From positions 1 to 24,076 of IMG/VR virus record IMGVR_UViG_3300021165_004422: DNA of 24,076 bases. One strand, given 5' to 3'. This stretch comes from a virus. Made by a program: the position numbers and the translations under genes. The first letter of the stretch is position 1. Each line of letters opens with the position of its first letter. The notes below the pieces were generated by a model. It saw only the letters and a program-made list of their open reading frames with translations. It made no database searches and was not told the DNA's origin. Shown piece after piece: positions 19,903 through 24,076 of the stretch.

Positions 19903-19930
19903 ATACTATACGGTCTACAAAGAATGTAAA
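19903..19930 (-). promoter_or_regulatory. Promoter of the gene 55-47-46 operon
   Basis: Minus-strand -35 TTTACA (19925-19930, in GTGTTTACA), 16-bp spacer, -10-like TAGTAT (19903-19908), with TTTTTTGAAAAAAAAG upstream. It lies 7 nt before ATG 19895. The -10 is weaker than at the other early promoters. Confidence 0.7.
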
Positions 19931-19976
19931 CACTTTTTTTTCAAAAAATAAATATATATATTTCTAAACTTTATGG

Positions 19977-20004
19977 TTTACATCAAAAACTATTATGATA
20001 TAAT
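19977..20004 (+). promoter_or_regulatory. Possible plus-strand (antisense) promoter in an AT-rich gap
   Basis: TTTACA (19977-19982), 16-bp spacer and perfect TATAAT (19999-20004) on the plus strand, divergent from the gene 55 promoter. Transcription would begin near 20011 and run antisense to the 138-aa gene. No plus-strand gene follows. The 19931-20010 stretch is almost entirely A/T, so a chance match is possible. Confidence 0.4.
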
Positions 20005-20029
20005 AATATTAAGGTAACCGCAAATGCTG

Positions 20030-20446
20030 TTATGATAACATCTGGTCTTTAAAATCCTTCCAAAAATCCTGTTTAGCAAGTTCTGGTAAATTTGATTGAT
20101 CAATTCCAATTTGTTTGGATGAATGATTGGATAGTAATGAAGTAAGATTATTGTATACCAATTGATTAAAATATATTGTTTTAAGTTCTTCACTTGCTGC
20201 TGTTTCAGATTCGATTGCATGCATGTGTAATACAAATGATGTATCATCGGCATACGGAATTGCCGGAAGCAATGTTGTGTTGTATACGCCATCAGATGAA
20301 ACCAATGTTTTACATTCTAATACACATTGGAGAAATATTGCTTCGTCATCAACATCTTCCAATATTCCAATCAATTGTTTTCCGCTGACGGTGTTGAATA
20401 TTCTTACATCCAAACTTTCCAAAAAGCTTTGTTCTTCTTCATTCAT
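20030..20446 (-). CDS. Hypothetical protein, 138 aa, possible Sm-like N-terminal domain
   Basis: The N-terminal half ('VRIFNTVSGKQLIGILEDVD', then 'EAIFLQCVLECKTLV') has the alternating hydrophobic pattern and Gly placement of a small beta-barrel, reminiscent of Sm/Hfq-like folds found in small marine phage proteins. The middle contains 'ADDTSFVLHMHAI'. The C-terminal 60 residues are helical and end 'KQDFWKDFKDQMLS'. The start overlaps the uvsW TGA by 4 bases (ATGA), giving strong support for translation and cotranscription. The function is unknown, and the Sm-like assignment is a weak structural guess. A 134-nt AT-rich gap follows before gene 55. Confidence 0.72.
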   Translation of the reverse strand: MNEEEQSFLESLDVRIFNTVSGKQLIGILEDVDDEAIFLQCVLECKTLVSSDGVYNTTLLPAIPYADDTSFVLHMHAIESETAASEELKTIYFNQLVYNNLTSLLSNHSSKQIGIDQSNLPELAKQDFWKDFKDQMLS

Positions 20447-21960
20447 AATGGCATGGGAATTTCATAAACTTTGTACTCGAAACTTTCCTTTTCATAAATT
20501 TTAATGCGTTCAATTGCATGTGTCATTGTATAATTCTTTTTCTTTTTCCAACTGAAATTATCCGATATGTCATACACCACAGTTCCAACACCGTTGTCGG
20601 ATTTTCTTAAACCTCGCCCAATACTTTGAAGTACTCGAATTTGGCTTTTGGTCGGTGCGGCAAAAATAATGGAATGTAAATTTTTTATATTTATCCCTGT
20701 AGAAAATGTGGCCGAAGAAGCTACAATAATTGCATTCTTTTCATTTTCCACAATACCTCGAATGTTTTCTCTATCCATCGCATTAACTTCTCCGCTGACA
20801 TAAAACGCTTTGCGATCTTGTTCTTCAGAAGTATTGATCAATGCCTGTATTTGTTTGTAAAGAGGTTTGCCATGCTTGGATACAAGGTTAAACAATACAA
20901 GCGTGTTACCTTTTTGATCACATGCCAATTTGGAAATAAAAGAATTGCGTCCAGGGTGTGATACAATGGCATCAATTTCATGTTGATAATCCATTTTGGA
21001 TACCAATTTTTTAAGCTCGTCATCATGATTAAGAACAAGGCATTTGATTTTTAAAGATGCAAGTGTATCGTTATCCATTAATTGTTTTGTAGTAATTACA
21101 CGATGAACAGGACCAAAATTACCAATAAGCACAAGTTCGTTACAAACGCTGCCGTCAATTGTTCCTGTTGTACCAATACGATATTGTGCATTGACAACAT
21201 TGGCCATAATACTATTAAGACTTTTGGCTTTAAATAAATGCGCTTCATCTCCAATAACCATGCCGTATTGTAAAAACCACGATTTTGGTAGAGTAATAGC
21301 ACTTTGCCAAGTTGTAACTACAACTCTGCTTGAAAACGCATTTTTTTCCTTACCGCTATAAATTTTATGTACATCAACGGCGGCATCAAATCCATCATCT
21401 CGCTTGCTGTAATCATCAAAATCTTTGCTCATTTGCTCCACCAAACTTGTTGTTGGAACTACAATTAAAACCTTTTCGTCATGATGATCCAAAAACCAGC
21501 GGATCATCATGTAAATAATGAGAGATTTGCCACTCCCAGTTGGACTGATTACCAAGCTGCGCCCTTCGCTTAGCGCGTGAGCAAAAGCCGAAACTTGGTA
21601 ATCACGCGCAACAATATTGTCACCATTACCTCCAGTTAAGTTTAAAGTTTTTGAATATTCAATTAAATGTTGTTTATCCGTAGGAACGCGTTGAGATATA
21701 TCAACGTCAATTTCCACTGTATATTTTCTACTGTTGGCAAACTTAATTAACTCCAACAACAGCCCGTATGGTAATGTATGATTGCGTAAATCGAGCAGTC
21801 GGCATTTGCCGTCCCAAATCTTATTGCGGTACGCCGGCATAAACTTATAACCGTCAACCATAAAAGTAAAGTGTTCACATGCTTCCATAAGAATACCATG
21901 ATCATCGCTGCCTATTTTAAGCACCGATTCATTTACTTTTTTTACCGAAATATTTGCCAT
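20443..21960 (-). CDS. uvsW: UvsW-type DNA/RNA helicase, 505 aa
   Basis: A superfamily 2 helicase that in T4 remodels forks, unwinds R-loops at origins and switches replication to the recombination-dependent mode. The N-terminal ~110 residues match the T4 UvsW substrate-recognition domain region. Motifs: Q-like 'ARDYQ' (118-122), Walker A 'PTGSGKS' (140-146), 'IVVPTTSLVEQM', DEAH box 'GDEAH' (237-241), 'GTTGTIDG' motif III region (263-270), and motif VI 'QSIGRGLR' (445-452). The length equals T4 UvsW (503 aa) within two residues. It lies 2 nt after uvsY. No Shine-Dalgarno sequence. Confidence 0.96.
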   Translation of the reverse strand: MANISVKKVNESVLKIGSDDHGILMEACEHFTFMVDGYKFMPAYRNKIWDGKCRLLDLRNHTLPYGLLLELIKFANSRKYTVEIDVDISQRVPTDKQHLIEYSKTLNLTGGNGDNIVARDYQVSAFAHALSEGRSLVISPTGSGKSLIIYMMIRWFLDHHDEKVLIVVPTTSLVEQMSKDFDDYSKRDDGFDAAVDVHKIYSGKEKNAFSSRVVVTTWQSAITLPKSWFLQYGMVIGDEAHLFKAKSLNSIMANVVNAQYRIGTTGTIDGSVCNELVLIGNFGPVHRVITTKQLMDNDTLASLKIKCLVLNHDDELKKLVSKMDYQHEIDAIVSHPGRNSFISKLACDQKGNTLVLFNLVSKHGKPLYKQIQALINTSEEQDRKAFYVSGEVNAMDRENIRGIVENEKNAIIVASSATFSTGINIKNLHSIIFAAPTKSQIRVLQSIGRGLRKSDNGVGTVVYDISDNFSWKKKKNYTMTHAIERIKIYEKESFEYKVYEIPMPL

Positions 21961-21962
21961 AA

Positions 21963-22409
21963 CTATGATCCGCTGGTAAACCTTCTAAAATCCAAGATAT
22001 TTTTAATCGTAGAATGGCGCCATTTAATATTGTCCAATATATCTTTTAGTGTGTCAACAATTGTTTGCTGATAATCCATAGTTAAGCGCAATTTTGAAAT
22101 GTCAGGATCTGTTTCATAAAACATATCCATATCACTTTTTAATGGTTTGGCCATTCCTGCAAAAGGATCATAGTTCCATCCACGAGAATCCATATCTGCT
22201 TTTGGCATTTTACCGTTGTAATATAACCACTTGTCTTTTTTCAAAATGGCCATTTCCAATTCTTTCTTTTTGCCTCGCAATTTGGCAATGCTGTACAATT
22301 CGAGATATTTGGAATGCAAACTTGCGCACGCAATGCTTGTGACGTCAAGATGCACTTCGTCTATTTTGCTGTCCTGTTTCCATAATGTTAGTATTTCATC
22401 AAGTGTCAT
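21963..22409 (-). CDS. uvsY: UvsY recombination mediator, 148 aa
   Basis: UvsY loads UvsX recombinase onto gp32-coated ssDNA. The protein resembles T4 UvsY (137 aa): a helical N-terminus 'LDEILTLWKQDSKIDEVHLD', 'ASLHSKYLELYSIAKLRGKK', 'LYYNGKMPKAD', and a C-terminal helical part 'IVDTLKDILDNIKWRHSTIK' ending 'ILDFRRFTSGS'. The uvsY-uvsW adjacency, as in T4 and related phages, strengthens the call. The ATG has no visible Shine-Dalgarno sequence. An upstream minus-strand TATAAACT is only a partial match to the late octamer and was not called a promoter. Confidence 0.9.
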   Translation of the reverse strand: MTLDEILTLWKQDSKIDEVHLDVTSIACASLHSKYLELYSIAKLRGKKKELEMAILKKDKWLYYNGKMPKADMDSRGWNYDPFAGMAKPLKSDMDMFYETDPDISKLRLTMDYQQTIVDTLKDILDNIKWRHSTIKNILDFRRFTSGS

Positions 22410-22427
22410 AATGTATATTGTTATAGT

Positions 22428-22886
22428 TTATATATCAATAAATTCGAATCGGTCATAGCGGAACGTCACGTCAACATATGCATAGTCAGTGGCGGTGTTT
22501 TGAACATTAAATTCAATACCACTGCATGATGTCGGAAATGCATTTGTAAATTTTACTTGGCGAGAAACATTATTATGCCCTGTCATAAAATGCAATATAA
22601 GTTCTTGTGTTTTTAACTTAAACTCATTGGTATTATGCAACATCCAATTGTACATTTCATTGTATGATTGCAATTCTTCATCAACGGCAATACGGATTGT
22701 AAGCGGTTCATATTGAAGTACATCATCTGGAACAAATCCTTGTCTGTTGCGGAATGATGTGTTTGCTTCGCCTAGTGATATGCTTGGAAAAGAAGCACTT
22801 ACGGCAAAAAATTCAGAAAGCTTAAATTCATTTGTACCACCGATGGTAAGTTTAAATCCGGTAAGTGCTAATAAGTTGTATTGCAT
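22428..22886 (-). CDS. Tail-tube-fold structural protein (gp3/gp19-like), 152 aa
   Basis: The pattern 'LTGFKLTIGGTNEFKLSEFF', 'SFPSISLGEANTSFRN', 'LQYEPLTIRIAVDEELQSYN', 'EMYNWML', and a C-terminal strand 'AYVDVTFRYDRFEFIDI' is typical of the tail-tube fold shared by gp19, gp54 and gp3-type proteins in T4-like phages. The position directly after gp23 and before uvsY matches where gp3 (tail terminator/sheath stabiliser) is found in marine relatives, as I recall, so gp3 is the leading candidate; a baseplate or tube protein is the alternative. A late box (22893-22900) ends exactly 6 nt before ATG 22886, and the gp23 terminator lies just upstream, so it has its own late, probably near-leaderless, transcript. 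Confidence 0.72.
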   Translation of the reverse strand: MQYNLLALTGFKLTIGGTNEFKLSEFFAVSASFPSISLGEANTSFRNRQGFVPDDVLQYEPLTIRIAVDEELQSYNEMYNWMLHNTNEFKLKTQELILHFMTGHNNVSRQVKFTNAFPTSCSGIEFNVQNTATDYAYVDVTFRYDRFEFIDI

Positions 22887-22892
22887 ATGGAA

Positions 22893-22900
22893 TATTTATA
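22893..22900 (-). promoter_or_regulatory. T4-type late promoter box TATAAATA before the tail-tube-fold gene
   Basis: An exact TATAAATA on the minus strand, 6 nt before ATG 22886. It starts about 4 nt after the T-run of the gp23 terminator. By T4 spacing, +1 would be at or one base before the AUG. Confidence 0.85.
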
Positions 22901-22902
22901 CT

Positions 22903-22936
22903 AAAAAAGCGGTTGGCCTTTCGACCAACCGCTTTT
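22903..22936 (-). terminator. Rho-independent terminator of the major capsid gene
   Basis: A perfect 12-bp stem (22905-22916 with 22925-22936, AAAAGCGGTTGG and its complement) with an 8-nt loop ends in TTTTTTAG on the minus strand, 24 nt after the gp23 stop. It is symmetrical enough to work in both directions. Between the stop and the hairpin is a second short inverted repeat (AAGGAT/ATCCTT). Confidence 0.93.
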
Positions 22937-22960
22937 ATGTTAAGGATTATCCTTTAAGGA

Positions 22961-24076
22961 TTAAGCAAATGCTTGGTCAGTAGGAACATAAGAACCACCA
23001 CCAAGGTTGGTTACAGTAAATCTACGGAAGTATGGGTTTCCACCATCGGAACCAACTGGATCACCGGTAGCACCGTTACCGCCTACACCAGCAGCAAATG
23101 GGTTGGCAACAAGACCGTAACGTGTTTTGAAACCAATTTTTGGTTGGAACGTGTTAGGATCAACGGCGCGAACCATTGTCAAAGGAACGTATGGGCAATA
23201 GAATACACCTGCATCGTATGCGTTTGAACCGCGATAACCGACAGTGATATAATCAGTTCCAGCAAACGGATCAACAAATACTTTTAAGCGACCGTTGATG
23301 ATACCTGCAAAAACATTGCCTGTGTCGTCAACATTAAGGTTTGTGGCAAGAGCAGGAGCGTAATCAAGAACACCCGCAGCCGCAAGAGCACTTGCAACGT
23401 TGGATGAGCAGATTACGATGTTACCTTTACCACGACGTGTTGCTTTTGCAACGGCGTTCGCTTCGATTTCGATTTGATAGATAAGTGACTTGAACTTTTC
23501 AACAGCCCAGCGACCATCGGCATCTTCGTGAATATCGAAACCACCTGTTGGATTACCAATTGAGAGGGCTGCATTACCACCACCTGAAAGAGAAGCACTG
23601 CCGGCAAATGTTGTGTTACGAATACCACCGACAACAGCTTTATCATTAACAAGGTTAAGCACTTCACGGTTGATTTCCGCAAGGATTTCAACAGAGAGAA
23701 TGTTTGCAAGTTCTGCTTCAGCATCAAGGCCGTGAACGGACTTAAGGTCTTGAGCAAGTTCCATTGTGTATTCAGCTTTAAGAGCACGTGTCTTAGCAGT
23801 AACAGTTGTTTTATCAACTGTGAAACCCATTTGGCCAAAACCTGTGGAATTGGTACGACCCGCTTGAAGAGCACCGGAAGCGGTTGCCTCTGAATTACCG
23901 TCAAGAGCTTCACCTTCTGCAGTTGTAACTGGACCAGCAAAACGTGTATCAGGTGCATTGAATAATGCTTCAACATCACCTGTACGGTTGTTAGGTGTTG
24001 TTTGATATTGACTGCGCATTGCGAAGATCAAACCGGTAGGCATTGTCATTGGTTGAACACCAGCAATATCGTAAGC
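22961..24076 (-). CDS. 23: Major capsid protein gp23-like, C-terminal 371 residues, runs off the window
   Basis: The frame is open to base 24076 (the first full codons read 'AYDIAGVQPMTMPTGLIFAM'), so the ATG at 24049 is not the start; the gene begins beyond the window. T4 gp23 is 521 aa and the visible part corresponds to the mature shell region. Diagnostic segments are 'AEYTMELAQDLKSVHGLDA', 'ELANILSVEILAEINREVL', 'GRWAVEKFKSLIYQIEIEA', 'RRGKGNIVICSSNVASAL', and the C-terminal 'GFKTRYGLVANPFA'. It forms the hexameric capsid lattice. The prohead-protease cleavage site near residue 65 of T4 gp23 is outside the window. The gene is followed by a strong terminator; its promoter is not visible. 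Confidence 0.97.
   Translation of the reverse strand, partial: AYDIAGVQPMTMPTGLIFAMRSQYQTTPNNRTGDVEALFNAPDTRFAGPVTTAEGEALDGNSEATASGALQAGRTNSTGFGQMGFTVDKTTVTAKTRALKAEYTMELAQDLKSVHGLDAEAELANILSVEILAEINREVLNLVNDKAVVGGIRNTTFAGSASLSGGGNAALSIGNPTGGFDIHEDADGRWAVEKFKSLIYQIEIEANAVAKATRRGKGNIVICSSNVASALAAAGVLDYAPALATNLNVDDTGNVFAGIINGRLKVFVDPFAGTDYITVGYRGSNAYDAGVFYCPYVPLTMVRAVDPNTFQPKIGFKTRYGLVANPFAAGVGGNGATGDPVGSDGGNPYFRRFTVTNLGGGSYVPTDQAFA

Noticed and set aside
20683-20700. TATAAATA-like sequence inside uvsW
   Set aside because: It reads GATAAATA on the minus strand, differs from the exact octamer and lies within a coding region with no nearby start.

Overview
This window reads as part of the genome of a T4-type (Tevenvirinae-like) contractile-tailed bacteriophage, probably of the environmental 'exo-T4' group that includes marine myoviruses. 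All supported genes lie on the minus strand. They preserve the T4 replication/recombination core order. In transcription order, from the high-coordinate end, it runs: major capsid protein gp23 (5' end beyond the window), a tail-tube-fold protein (gp3-like), uvsY, uvsW, a small Sm-like hypothetical, late sigma factor 55, 47, 46, a CobT-like and a CobS-like gene, a winged-helix protein, clamp 45, two small genes (one dsbA-like), clamp loader 44 and 62, regA, a DUF6624/DUF5824-type fusion, hsp20, polymerase 43, an AEP-type primase, a frameshifted small gene, a block of small ORFs around an ATP-dependent DNA ligase, and the 5' third of uvsX. The DNA is AT-rich. No tRNA, rRNA, CRISPR array, integrase or insertion sequence is visible. 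The host cannot be named from the sequence; sigma70-type promoters indicate a bacterium using conventional -35/-10 signals.

Region by region. 1-904: uvsX (partial) and two small genes behind an early-type promoter. 910-3600: small hypotheticals plus DNA ligase, apparently one operon from an early promoter at 3569-3597. 3649-4110: a terminator, a gene split by a -1 frameshift, and a T4-late-type TATAAATA box. 4127-7662: primase and DNA polymerase, whose promoter is interlocked with the hsp20 terminator. 7702-9596: hsp20, the domain-fusion protein and RegA, with late boxes. 9609-12277: clamp loader, DsbA-like protein and sliding clamp. 12292-16401: winged-helix protein, CobS-like AAA+ ATPase and CobT-like metallopeptidase/VWA protein. 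16466-19930: the 46/47 recombination nuclease and sigma 55. 20030-22409: uvsW and uvsY. 22428-24076: structural genes.

How the genes work together. Genes 43, 44, 62, 45 and the AEP primase make up most of a replisome. UvsX, UvsY, UvsW, 46 and 47 run recombination-dependent replication and repair. Gene 55 with the clamp would read the TATAAATA late promoters seen here, four of which were located. RegA would repress early mRNAs.

The most interesting signals are: (1) start codons placed 6-7 nt after -10 boxes at genes 43, 45, the cobT-like gene and 55, and similarly close to late boxes, which predicts leaderless or near-leaderless mRNAs in a genome with very few Shine-Dalgarno sites; (2) a promoter whose -35 box straddles the stem-loop junction of a terminator; (3) an AEP-type primase beside gene 43 in an otherwise T4-like replication cluster; (4) a CobS/CobT-like ATPase plus zincin-VWA pair inserted between genes 46 and 45; and (5) a small gene split by a -1 frameshift.
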